A stretch of DNA of 43,686 bases from an uncultured Lachnospiraceae bacterium (GTDB taxonomy: Bacteria > Bacillota > Clostridia > Lachnospirales > Lachnospiraceae), in the NCBI GenBank assembly GCA_947565425.1, contig CANOFW010000027.1, positions 1 to 43,686 on the forward strand, read 5' to 3'. Below the pieces are notes generated by a model. That model worked only from the letters and a program-made list of their open reading frames with translations, did no database searches and was not told where the DNA came from. The position numbers and the translations under genes were made by a program. Below, one piece after another: positions 8,096 through 15,403 of the stretch. How positions within the stretch are numbered: the stretch's first letter is position 1; each line of letters begins with the position of its first letter.

Positions 8096-9422
8096 TAGAA
8101 CAGATACAGAAACAGCAAGAGGGAAACAGATAGATACAGATACAGCAAGAGGGAAACAAATAGAAGCGAAATTTGTAGGAGACAAGCAGATAGAAGCAGA
8201 ATCCGCGAGACATACACTGGCAGAGTCCACAAGCAGCAGACGGCTAAGAGAGCGTGATTTTAGATTCCGCAGATTTATAATCATATTTATTGCTGCCTGC
8301 ACAGTTTTGGAAAGTGGTTTTGCCGGGATGATCAGCCAGCAATCACAGGAACGGCAAATTGTGTTATTGTTTGTCGGGGTGCTCTATGCAATCCTCTTTC
8401 TCACTGCCTTGGAGATTACAAGAGTGAAACAAGAATGGTTATTTGAAAAATTAGGGGATTACAAGCGTCTGGCTATATTTTATTTTATAACTTGCGTGGT
8501 GGCAGTATTGTTTTTATACCTGCCTGAGTTTGTGCGTCCGGCGTTGCTTCTTAGCATGGTTATTTCTATGATTGTGAGCCCGATTTTTGGCATGGTATCT
8601 GGCGTGTTCCATTGTACGGTTTACATGTTATGCGGTTCTCAGGATATATATGTATTGTTATTTATCTTGCTGCTTTTACTTTGCGGATGTTTTGCCTCTT
8701 CATTCTTGGATAAGTATGAGTATCTTCGCTGGGGCATGGTCTTTTTGTTTCTCATTACATTTGCAGGCGTGATGGTATTTTCCTATTTGTCAGCAGGCAG
8801 ACTAGACAAAGATTTTCTGATTTATGCGATCTGTAACGGCGCGCTCTCAGCCGCCGGAGCCGCCTGGTTATACCGTATTTGTTTCTTTGAACCGGAGGAG
8901 GTCAAAGAACAGGCGTTAAAGAAGATTTTGTCTGAAAAGTTTGGACTAGTGCGGGAAATGCAGCGTTTTTCCAGCGCAGATTATGAACATGCCAAAAAGG
9001 TATCGCAAATTTCAGAGCAATGCGCAAAAATTGTTGCCGCGGATCCCAACATCGCAGCAGCTGGTGGGTTTTATTACCGGCTAGGCAGGATGGAGGGTGA
9101 GCCTTATGTGGAAAACGGCGTGGCGTTGGCGCGCATCAATTACCTTCCAAGAGAGATTATAGAGATTTTAAAAGAGTATAATGGAGAGAAGAAGCTTCCA
9201 TCCACGGTAGAATCTGCGATTGTGCACATTGTTGACAGTGTAGTGGCAAAATTTGATGTTCTGGATAAGAGTACGATTTCAAACTCCTGGAATCAGGATA
9301 TCATAGTCTATCAGACATTAAATGAGAACTCGACGGCAGGGCTCTATGATAAGTCCGGACTTGGCATGAATATGTATTTGCAAATCAGGGATTATCTTAT
9401 AAAGGAGGCGAAATTACTATGA
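8028..9422 (+). CDS. Degenerate YqfF/PgpH-like membrane HD protein (probable pseudoenzyme)
   Basis: A 464-residue protein at the yqfF/pgpH position between phoH and ybeY. PgpH proteins are membrane c-di-AMP phosphodiesterases with an N-terminal extracellular domain, seven membrane segments and a cytoplasmic HD domain. Here the extracellular domain is absent, replaced by a polar 80-residue stretch with a tandem repeat. About seven membrane segments follow (roughly 82-300), then an HD-like domain. In that domain the family 'YHDIGK' motif reads 'YYRLGR' and 'HHG' reads 'YNG', so most metal ligands are lost. The fold is kept ('YEHAKKVSQISEQCAKIVAA'). The ATG at 8028 has GAGGA upstream. It is probably a non-catalytic regulator or scaffold (inference). 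Confidence 0.7.
   Translation: MRNKREEEAKTIAKAEAEPAEGNRTDTETARGKQIDTDTARGKQIEAKFVGDKQIEAESARHTLAESTSSRRLRERDFRFRRFIIIFIAACTVLESGFAGMISQQSQERQIVLLFVGVLYAILFLTALEITRVKQEWLFEKLGDYKRLAIFYFITCVVAVLFLYLPEFVRPALLLSMVISMIVSPIFGMVSGVFHCTVYMLCGSQDIYVLLFILLLLLCGCFASSFLDKYEYLRWGMVFLFLITFAGVMVFSYLSAGRLDKDFLIYAICNGALSAAGAAWLYRICFFEPEEVKEQALKKILSEKFGLVREMQRFSSADYEHAKKVSQISEQCAKIVAADPNIAAAGGFYYRLGRMEGEPYVENGVALARINYLPREIIEILKEYNGEKKLPSTVESAIVHIVDSVVAKFDVLDKSTISNSWNQDIIVYQTLNENSTAGLYDKSGLGMNMYLQIRDYLIKEAKLL
8103..8222 (+). repeat. 30-bp tandem repeat (four units) in the HD-like protein gene
   Basis: Units at 8103-8132, 8133-8162, 8163-8192 and 8193-8222 encode DTETARGKQI, DTDTARGKQI, EAKFVGDKQI and EAESARHTLA. 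The first two units are nearly identical in DNA; the third and fourth have decayed. The repeat starts immediately after the phoH stop codon. Confidence 0.8.
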
Positions 9423-9913
9423 CGTTGACACTGGAAGAGGAAGTAAAAGCCGCTTTCAAGTTTGATTACAAACAGCTTGCAACAGAAGTCGTGCAAGCAG
9501 CGCTGGCGGCTGAAGAATTTCCTTATGAGGCAGAAGTAAATTTGTTGCTGGTGTCGGCAGAGGATATCCGCCAAATCAACAGGGAACAGCGTCAGATAGA
9601 TGCGACTACAGATGTTTTGTCTTTTCCCTTAATCAACTATCCGGCTCCTGGGGACTTTGCCAATCTCGAAAGCGATGAGGATAATTTTAATCCTGACACC
9701 GGAGAAGCCCTATTGGGGGATATTGTTCTATGTATCGACAAGGTCAAAGAACAAGCAGCGCAATTTGGACACAGCGAGAAACGGGAATATGCATTCCTTA
9801 TCCTGCACAGTATCTTGCATTTGTTTGGTTATGATCATATGACGCTGGCCGATTCACAAATAATGGAGGCAAAACAGAATAAAATACTATCTCAGATGGG
9901 AATTTTAAGATAA
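9419..9913 (+). CDS. ybeY: Endoribonuclease YbeY (rRNA maturation factor)
   Basis: A 164-residue metal-dependent RNase that matures 16S rRNA and takes part in ribosome quality control. Seen: 'TDVLSFPL' (64-71) and the zinc-binding signature 'LHSILHLFGYDH' with His 130, 134 and 140. The length is normal, with a short acidic insertion around 80-95. The ATG overlaps the previous stop in ATGA, with AAGGAGG upstream, so it is translationally coupled to the HD-like gene. It is the last gene of the yqfC-yqfD-phoH run; the dgkA-cdd-era genes that often follow in Firmicutes are not here. Confidence 0.95.
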   Translation: MTLTLEEEVKAAFKFDYKQLATEVVQAALAAEEFPYEAEVNLLLVSAEDIRQINREQRQIDATTDVLSFPLINYPAPGDFANLESDEDNFNPDTGEALLGDIVLCIDKVKEQAAQFGHSEKREYAFLILHSILHLFGYDHMTLADSQIMEAKQNKILSQMGILR

Positions 9914-9916
9914 AGT

Positions 9917-9965
9917 ATTAGCACGAAACATGCGTTCATGCATTCGGCGAATACCGAGTGCTGAT
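9917..9965. repeat. Imperfect hairpin between ybeY and the DUF3048 lipoprotein gene
   Basis: ATTAGCAC (9917-9924) pairs with GTGCTGAT (9958-9965) with one wobble, closing a region that contains CATG-CGTT-CATG and ATTCG-G-CGAAT small inverted repeats. No T tract follows. It may be a terminator remnant or a small dispersed repeat. Confidence 0.4.
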
Positions 9966-10007
9966 GATAAATCACAGATTTAAAAATAAAATTTTGGAGG
10001 AATTACT

Positions 10008-11141
10008 ATGAAGAAACGTATGATTTATCTGCTCCTGGCAATCTGTGTTCTTGGCACAATTGTAGGATGTGGAAAGAAGAAACAGCCAGAACCAGAACCG
10101 GAACCAGTACAAGAGGTCGAGGAACCCGAACCTGAGCCGGAACCCGAACCTGAGCCGGAACCGGTAGATACCCATGAAGGAATGGCAAAAAGTTACCTGA
10201 CGGGAGAGTGGATTGATGAAGAATTGGCAAAGAAGCGGCCGTTTGCCGTAATGATTGGCAATACTTCCGATGCGCTGCCACAGTATGGAATTTCTTCCGC
10301 AGATGTTATTTATGAGGTACCCGTGGAAGGTTCCTATACTCGTCTGATGGCAATTTTCCAGGATTATAGCGGGTTAGAGAAGATTGGTTCTGTGCGTAGC
10401 TGTCGTCATTATTTCATTTTCTATGCGAGAGAGTTTGACGCCATCTATGCGCATTATGGACAAGCGGTCTATGCAGAGCCGATTCTTGCCAGAGAGGATG
10501 TGCATAATCTGAGCGGCATGGATTCTTCCATTGAGTCTATTATGTTCTATCGTGACCCGGAGCGTAAGTCGCCTCACAATGCATTTACCAGTGCGGAAGG
10601 TATCAATGCCGGGATAGAAAAAATGGGTTACCGCACGGAGCTTTCCGATACTTACAGCGGTCATTTCCAGTTTGCAGATGATGATGCACAAGTACAGCTT
10701 AGCGGAGATGATGCGCTCGTTGTGAGCCCCGGATATTTTGTAAACAAACCCTGGTTTGTCTATAATAGCGAGGATGGGTTATATTACCGCTATGAATTCA
10801 AAGATAAGCAGATAGACGGTGCGACAGAAGAACAGCTTGCCGTAAAGAACATCCTCATCCAATATTGTAATTGGTCTTATATGGACGAGAATGGATATAT
10901 GGATATTGACACGCTTTCCGGTGGAGATGGCTACTATTTCACAAATGGCAAGATGGAAAAGGTTACCTGGACAAAAGAAAACGAAGATTCCCCGGCACGT
11001 TACTATGACGAGAGTGGGAATGAGATTACCATCAATCAGGGTAAGACCTGGGTATGCATCGCGCGCAATGATTATAAAGATCGGTTTGGCGTATATGCAA
11101 CCGAAGAAGAATTATCAGAGGCAAGGGCAACCGAACAGTAG
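10008..11141 (+). CDS. DUF3048 (YerB-like) lipoprotein
   Basis: A 377-residue exported lipoprotein. The signal peptide covers residues 1-20, with a lipobox cysteine at 21 ('GTIVGC'). A Glu-Pro repeat linker (about 27-52) probably spans the cell wall. The DUF3048 N-terminal domain begins 'RPFAVMIGN' and includes 'YEVPVEGSYTRLMAIFQDY' and 'GSVRSCRHYFIFYA'. The C-terminal domain holds 'GYYFTNGKMEKVTW' and 'NQGKTWVCI'. The length is typical of YerB proteins, whose biochemical role is unknown. A TTGGAGGAATT ribosome binding site precedes the ATG. It is 22 bases from the flippase gene, so they may be cotranscribed. Confidence 0.9.
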   Translation: MKKRMIYLLLAICVLGTIVGCGKKKQPEPEPEPVQEVEEPEPEPEPEPEPEPVDTHEGMAKSYLTGEWIDEELAKKRPFAVMIGNTSDALPQYGISSADVIYEVPVEGSYTRLMAIFQDYSGLEKIGSVRSCRHYFIFYAREFDAIYAHYGQAVYAEPILAREDVHNLSGMDSSIESIMFYRDPERKSPHNAFTSAEGINAGIEKMGYRTELSDTYSGHFQFADDDAQVQLSGDDALVVSPGYFVNKPWFVYNSEDGLYYRYEFKDKQIDGATEEQLAVKNILIQYCNWSYMDENGYMDIDTLSGGDGYYFTNGKMEKVTWTKENEDSPARYYDESGNEITINQGKTWVCIARNDYKDRFGVYATEEELSEARATEQ

Positions 11142-11163
11142 GAAGTTTTATTGAGGAATTTCT

Positions 11164-12819
11164 ATGAGCAGAACTAGAAAACGTGAATCCAATTTCCTTG
11201 TACAAGGCTCGATTTTGGCAGTTGCGTCTATCATCAGCCGGATTATCGGGTTGTTATACCGGATTCCCTTAAAATCCATTATCGGCGATATTGGAAATGA
11301 CTATTATGGAACAGCTATGGAGATCTACAGTATTTTGCTGTTGATCTCCTCCTACAGTCTGCCAGTGGCTGTGTCTAAACTGGTTTCCGCAAGGATGGCA
11401 AAGGGACAGCAAAAAAATGCATACCGTATTTTCAAAGGGGCTCTTTTGTTTGCCTTTGTTTCCGGGAGTGCGGCATGTCTAGCTGTATACTTTGGCGCAG
11501 GATTCATCACGACTTATATTGTAAATACTCCCCTGAGCATTTTTGCTCTGAAAGTGTTAGCGCCAACATTGTTGATTGTGGCGCTGCTTGGCGTAGTCAG
11601 AGGATTTTTCCAGGGCATGGGAACGATGATGCCAAGCGCTATGTCTCAGTTGATTGAGCAGATCATAAATGCATTAGTCAGCGTATGGTCAGCCTATATG
11701 TTGTTCCAGTACGGTACGAAGATTGGCGCAGTCCTGGGCAATCCCTCTACCTATGCGGAAGCATATGGAGCGGCGGGTGGCACTTTAGGCACTGGCGCCG
11801 GCGCTCTTGCCGCATTGTTGTTCACAATAGGAGTCTTTTTCATTTACCGTAGAACATTTATAAAAAAGGTAAAGGGCGACCGCAGCGGGAAGACCGAGGG
11901 TTATGGGCGAATTTTTAGCGTACTTATCATGACAATCCTGCCAGTGCTGCTGAGTACTACAATCTATAATATAACGTCTTTTTTAGATACCAGTGTATTC
12001 AAGCAGATTGCGGAACAACAAGGCTACAAAGCATTGGATTACAGCACGATGTGGGGAATTTATGTAGGAGAATACAAAGTGTTGGTCAATGTTCCTATTG
12101 CCATAGCCTCGGCAGTAGCAGCTTCTAGCGTGCCAAGTTTATCAGCAGCATATACCTCAAAGGATATGCGGGAAGTGCGGCGGAAAGTTGGATATTCTAT
12201 TCGTTTTGTAATGGTTATCGCCATTCCCTGTGCGGTGGGCATGGCTGTGCTGGCATCACCTATTTTGCAGCTTCTATTCCAGGACGACCGTGAAATGCCG
12301 GAGCGTATGATGCAGATTGGCGCTGTCTCCATTATTTTTTACTCCTTATCAACGTTGAGCAATGGTATTCTGCAAGGTATCAACCGCATGAATGTCCCCG
12401 TAAGGAATGCAATCGTCACCTTAGTATTACATATGGGCGTTCTGGTAGCATTGATGTATGGACTGGATATGAATATTTATGCTGTGGTGTGGGCAAATAC
12501 ATTTTTCTCTTTCCTGATGTGCGTGCTGAATGGACGGGCGATTCGCAAACATCTCCGTTACCGGCAGGAAATCCCACGTACTTTTATTGTGCCTTGTATC
12601 TGTGCGGCAGCCATGGGCGGCGCGGTCTACGGCGTATATTATCTGTTAATGAAATTTATAGGTATCAATGCAGTAGCAGTTTCTGTCTCGATTGTAATCG
12701 GTATCATTATTTACGGTGTATTGCTTTTGCTCTTGCGTGGGCTGCGTGAGAAAGAGCTTCGAGGTTTTCCGATGGGAAATCTGATTATTAAGATTGCCAA
12801 AAAGCTACATTTGATGTAA
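11164..12819 (+). CDS. MOP-superfamily flippase, SpoVB/YtgP type
   Basis: A 551-residue polytopic membrane protein with about 14 hydrophobic segments. It starts 'NFLVQGSILAVASIISRIIG' and includes 'LYRIPLKSIIGD' and 'GFFQGMGTMMPSAMSQLIEQ', typical of the SpoVB, YtgP and MurJ branch of the MOP superfamily. These proteins move lipid-linked cell-wall precursors across the membrane; SpoVB serves the spore cortex. It could equally be the housekeeping lipid II flippase (YtgP/MurJ role), and sequence alone does not decide. The length fits. It starts with ATG after GAGGAATTTCT. A short hairpin, ATATGTT/AACATAT, begins at 12820 directly after the stop. Confidence 0.85.
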   Translation: MSRTRKRESNFLVQGSILAVASIISRIIGLLYRIPLKSIIGDIGNDYYGTAMEIYSILLLISSYSLPVAVSKLVSARMAKGQQKNAYRIFKGALLFAFVSGSAACLAVYFGAGFITTYIVNTPLSIFALKVLAPTLLIVALLGVVRGFFQGMGTMMPSAMSQLIEQIINALVSVWSAYMLFQYGTKIGAVLGNPSTYAEAYGAAGGTLGTGAGALAALLFTIGVFFIYRRTFIKKVKGDRSGKTEGYGRIFSVLIMTILPVLLSTTIYNITSFLDTSVFKQIAEQQGYKALDYSTMWGIYVGEYKVLVNVPIAIASAVAASSVPSLSAAYTSKDMREVRRKVGYSIRFVMVIAIPCAVGMAVLASPILQLLFQDDREMPERMMQIGAVSIIFYSLSTLSNGILQGINRMNVPVRNAIVTLVLHMGVLVALMYGLDMNIYAVVWANTFFSFLMCVLNGRAIRKHLRYRQEIPRTFIVPCICAAAMGGAVYGVYYLLMKFIGINAVAVSVSIVIGIIIYGVLLLLLRGLREKELRGFPMGNLIIKIAKKLHLM

Positions 12820-12838
12820 ATATGTTAGTAAAACATAT
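12820..12838 (+). repeat. Small hairpin after the flippase gene
   Basis: ATATGTT (12820-12826) and AACATAT (12832-12838) pair perfectly around a five-base loop directly after the stop codon. There is no T tract, so termination would be weak. Confidence 0.35.
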
Positions 12839-12867
12839 CGAACAAAGGTAAATAGTTATGTAATTTT

Positions 12868-12897
12868 TTGAATAAATTTACAAAAGTAGCAGATACT
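12868..12897 (+). promoter_or_regulatory. Candidate promoter for the 12918 gene
   Basis: TTGAAT (12868-12873) and GATACT (12892-12897) are 18 bases apart, 20 bases before the ATG at 12918. The -10 match is modest (four of six). A GTAGCAGATACTAC inverted repeat (12887-12899 region) overlaps the -10. Confidence 0.35.
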
Positions 12898-12917
12898 ACC
12901 ATAAAAAGGAGTATGTA

Positions 12918-13325
12918 ATGAAAAAGACATGTAGTATCCGCTTACTTTTAGTTGGAATTATTTTAACAGCCGCATTATCTCTTTGTCTGGGATTTTTTGC
13001 AGGCACAAAAAAAAGCTGGAAAGGTTATGAACAGCGCATAGATTTGCTGCGGCAAGAAAAAGAGAAGCTTTTGGTTAGACAGCAAGAAGAGCAGGAAAAG
13101 GAGAATACCGCGGAAAGCTTGCATGTGATTGCGCCATATGCGTATGTGCTTTTGGCAGAGGACGGGTTTGTGGCTGTCTATCAGGCAGACCGCGAGACAT
13201 TGTATGCCACAACGGGGATTCTCATGGATAGCCTTCCAGATAATTTACAGCAGGAAATTCAGGAGGGGAAAGTAATTGATAGCGAGGAACAGCTTTACAG
13301 TTTCTTAGAGAATTATTCCAGTTAA
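12918..13325 (+). CDS. Membrane-anchored protein of unknown function
   Basis: A 135-residue protein. It has an N-terminal signal anchor (residues 7-28), a charged coiled-coil segment (about 36-66, rich in Glu, Lys and Gln), and a compact C-terminal domain starting 'YAYVLLAEDGFVAVYQADR' and ending 'EEQLYSFLENYSS'. The C-terminal part faintly recalls the pattern of the BofC C-terminal domain ('LP..L...I..G....S.EE'), but I cannot establish homology. AAAGGAG precedes the ATG at a good distance. The next unknown gene begins 13 bases after the stop, suggesting a functional pair. The topology implies the domain faces outward. Confidence 0.6.
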   Translation: MKKTCSIRLLLVGIILTAALSLCLGFFAGTKKSWKGYEQRIDLLRQEKEKLLVRQQEEQEKENTAESLHVIAPYAYVLLAEDGFVAVYQADRETLYATTGILMDSLPDNLQQEIQEGKVIDSEEQLYSFLENYSS

Positions 13326-13338
13326 TGATTTGATAACT

Positions 13339-13995
13339 ATGCGAGAAGAAAATAATAATTATTTAAAGAAAGCGCTATCCGATTTCGCTTACGATATGGC
13401 ATGCGGTGCGCAAATTCGGCATCTTGCCGATCTTGGCTACACGATAAATCAAATCCTAGAAGCGCTAGACATTTCTGTACCGTATGAGAGGGTGCAAAAG
13501 ACATTAAATGAACATCTGCAAAAAACAGGCGTGCTTCTTATAAGAAAGCCGGATCATATCATTCCTGCAAAGAAAGCTTTTGTCAAAGAATATGACAGCT
13601 ATGGCAGGGCAAGTTTCCGTCAGATTGTCGTACAGGAAACAAAAACGTCCGCAGTTCATTGGCAGGAACATGCGTATAAGCAGGAGTACGACGGAAATCT
13701 CCTTCATTTCTTGGAGTACAAAACGAAGGAAAATGGGGTGGAAGCCTCTTACATATCCTGTGATTTTGGATTGGACCGAAAGAAAACGGAGGAGTGTTTT
13801 CGTGTACTCGGACAGCGGCAACAGGAATATTTACGAGGTATTTTATGGGAAAAAAAGCGTATGTATCATAGCCTGACGCCGCGAATGAGGGAAATTATCG
13901 CGCGATTGTATGTGCACGGTCTCTATGACGGGGAGGGGTATTTTCAGACAACTGGCGAGCATATTCTATTTGGAACGCCCATAAACCTTTCATAA
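13339..13995 (+). CDS. Conserved-looking protein of unknown function
   Basis: A 218-residue soluble protein; the ATG at 13339 is preferred over a TTG at 13330, although neither has a clear ribosome binding site. The N-terminal 70 residues are helical and resemble a helix-turn-helix layout ('IRHLADLGYTINQILEALDI'). The middle is a beta-rich segment ('IVVQETKTSAVHWQEHAY'), and the C-terminus ends 'REIIARLYVHGLYDGEGYF'. I recognise no family, catalytic motif or membrane segment. It is cotranscribed with the 12918 gene by spacing. Codon use looks like that of its neighbours. Confidence 0.6.
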   Translation: MREENNNYLKKALSDFAYDMACGAQIRHLADLGYTINQILEALDISVPYERVQKTLNEHLQKTGVLLIRKPDHIIPAKKAFVKEYDSYGRASFRQIVVQETKTSAVHWQEHAYKQEYDGNLLHFLEYKTKENGVEASYISCDFGLDRKKTEECFRVLGQRQQEYLRGILWEKKRMYHSLTPRMREIIARLYVHGLYDGEGYFQTTGEHILFGTPINLS

Positions 13996-14003
13996 AAAGC
14001 CAA

Positions 14004-14032
14004 TTGCTATATTTTTTGTTTGATGATATACT
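14004..14032 (+). promoter_or_regulatory. Promoter for the flavoprotein-mutS run
   Basis: TTGCTA (14004-14009) and TATACT (14027-14032) are separated by 17 bases, 60 bases upstream of the ATG at 14093. This is the most promoter-like sequence ahead of the flavoprotein, mutS, mutL and miaA genes. Confidence 0.5.
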
Positions 14033-14092
14033 GCTATTAGAAGAAACGGCTGAGATTTTAGAAACGCCAAAAACTAGTCACAAGGAGTTGTA

Positions 14093-15355
14093 ATGAGTAG
14101 ACAATTTGATATCGTCGTCGTGGGCGCCGGGGCTTCCGGGCTTATGGCAGGCATCCATGCGGCGAGGGCGGGAGCGCATGTACTGATTTTAGAACATATG
14201 GACAAGGCCGCAAAGAAGATTTTAGTAACCGGAAATGGAAAATGTAATTTTACCAACGAGAAGCAGGGAATTGCTTATTATCATGGCAAGAACCCTGCCT
14301 TTGTATTGCCTGCGCTTCGTCAGTTTGATGTGAAAGAAACATTACGTTTTTTTGAAGAACTCGGTGTGTATCCCAAAAAGAAATGGGAAGCTTATTATTA
14401 TCCGGCGAGTGGACAGGCATCATCTGTAGCGCAAAGTCTGCTGCTCGAATGTAAACGGCTCAACGTGCGTATTGCCTGTAATATAGGCATCCGTGAAATA
14501 AAGAAGACAGCAAAAGGGTTTTCCTTCCATACCAAACAGGGGGAATTTTTTAGCAATTGCTGTATTATTGCTACTGGCGGCAAAGCGGCAAAAAAGACAG
14601 GAAGTGACGGAAGCGGATTTCTATATATTGAGAAGTTAGGCCATAAATTGACAGATATTGTGCCTGCGCTCGTTCAATTGCAAGGAAAACAGTCGTTTTT
14701 AAAAGAAATTGCAGGAATACGTGCAGACGGAAAGGTCAGTATTTACATAGAAAAGGAAAAAATTGCAGAAGATACTGGCGAATTACAATTGACAGAATTC
14801 GGCATTTCTGGGATTCCCGTCTTTCAGGTCAGCCGCTATGCTTCTTTCGCATTATCCGAAGGGAAACAGGTTTTTGCGATGTTGGATTTTCTGCCGCAGT
14901 TGACGGAGGAAGAGACGCGAGATTTGCTGCGAAAACGTTTCTTGTGTTTCGCAGAAGGAAAGAATGCTGCGCAGGCATTGCTGGGATTGTTCCCGGATAA
15001 GCTGAATGCAGTACTTTTAAATGAGGCGCAAATCCCCATTCGCAAACCAGCCGGAGAATGTTCGACAGAAGAATTGTCTTTATTAGCTGGCAAAGCGAAA
15101 GCTTTGTGCATAGACGTCACAGGAACGAAAGGCTTTGATAATGCTCAGGTCAGCGCAGGCGGCGTAGACACAAGTGAAGTAAATCCCATGACAATGGAAT
15201 CCAGACTGGTGCCGGGGCTCTATTTTGCCGGGGAAGTATTAGATATTGACGGCATGTGCGGCGGCTACAATTTACAATGGGCCTGGAGCAGCGGTTTTGT
15301 AGCGGGAACAGAGGCGGCTTCCTGCTGTATGGCCGGGAATACTCAATGCATGTAG
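14093..15355 (+). CDS. HI0933/BaiN-family FAD-dependent oxidoreductase
   Basis: A 420-residue flavoprotein of the HI0933 family (the group that includes BaiN). Seen: the FAD-binding 'VVVGAGASGLMAGIHAARAG' (about 8-27), the family motif 'KKILVTGNGKCNFTN' (about 42-56), 'CCIIATGGKAAKKTGSDG', and the C-terminal FAD motif 'GLYFAGEVLDIDGMCGGYNL'. The length is normal. BaiN has been linked to bile-acid dehydroxylation intermediates, but most family members are uncharacterised, so no substrate is claimed. AAGGAG sits at a good distance from the ATG. A second FAD enzyme follows 48 bases later. Confidence 0.85.
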   Translation: MSRQFDIVVVGAGASGLMAGIHAARAGAHVLILEHMDKAAKKILVTGNGKCNFTNEKQGIAYYHGKNPAFVLPALRQFDVKETLRFFEELGVYPKKKWEAYYYPASGQASSVAQSLLLECKRLNVRIACNIGIREIKKTAKGFSFHTKQGEFFSNCCIIATGGKAAKKTGSDGSGFLYIEKLGHKLTDIVPALVQLQGKQSFLKEIAGIRADGKVSIYIEKEKIAEDTGELQLTEFGISGIPVFQVSRYASFALSEGKQVFAMLDFLPQLTEEETRDLLRKRFLCFAEGKNAAQALLGLFPDKLNAVLLNEAQIPIRKPAGECSTEELSLLAGKAKALCIDVTGTKGFDNAQVSAGGVDTSEVNPMTMESRLVPGLYFAGEVLDIDGMCGGYNLQWAWSSGFVAGTEAASCCMAGNTQCM

Positions 15356-15403
15356 TTTACATAACATTTAAGAACGCGGCGATTATAGATAGAGGAGGAA
15401 CAT

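Noticed and set aside
7932-8302. Long minus-strand frames opposite the phoH end and the HD-like protein start
   Set aside because: They are created by the 30-bp tandem repeat and show low-complexity Ser, Leu and Phe runs without ribosome binding sites; they are shadows of the plus-strand genes.
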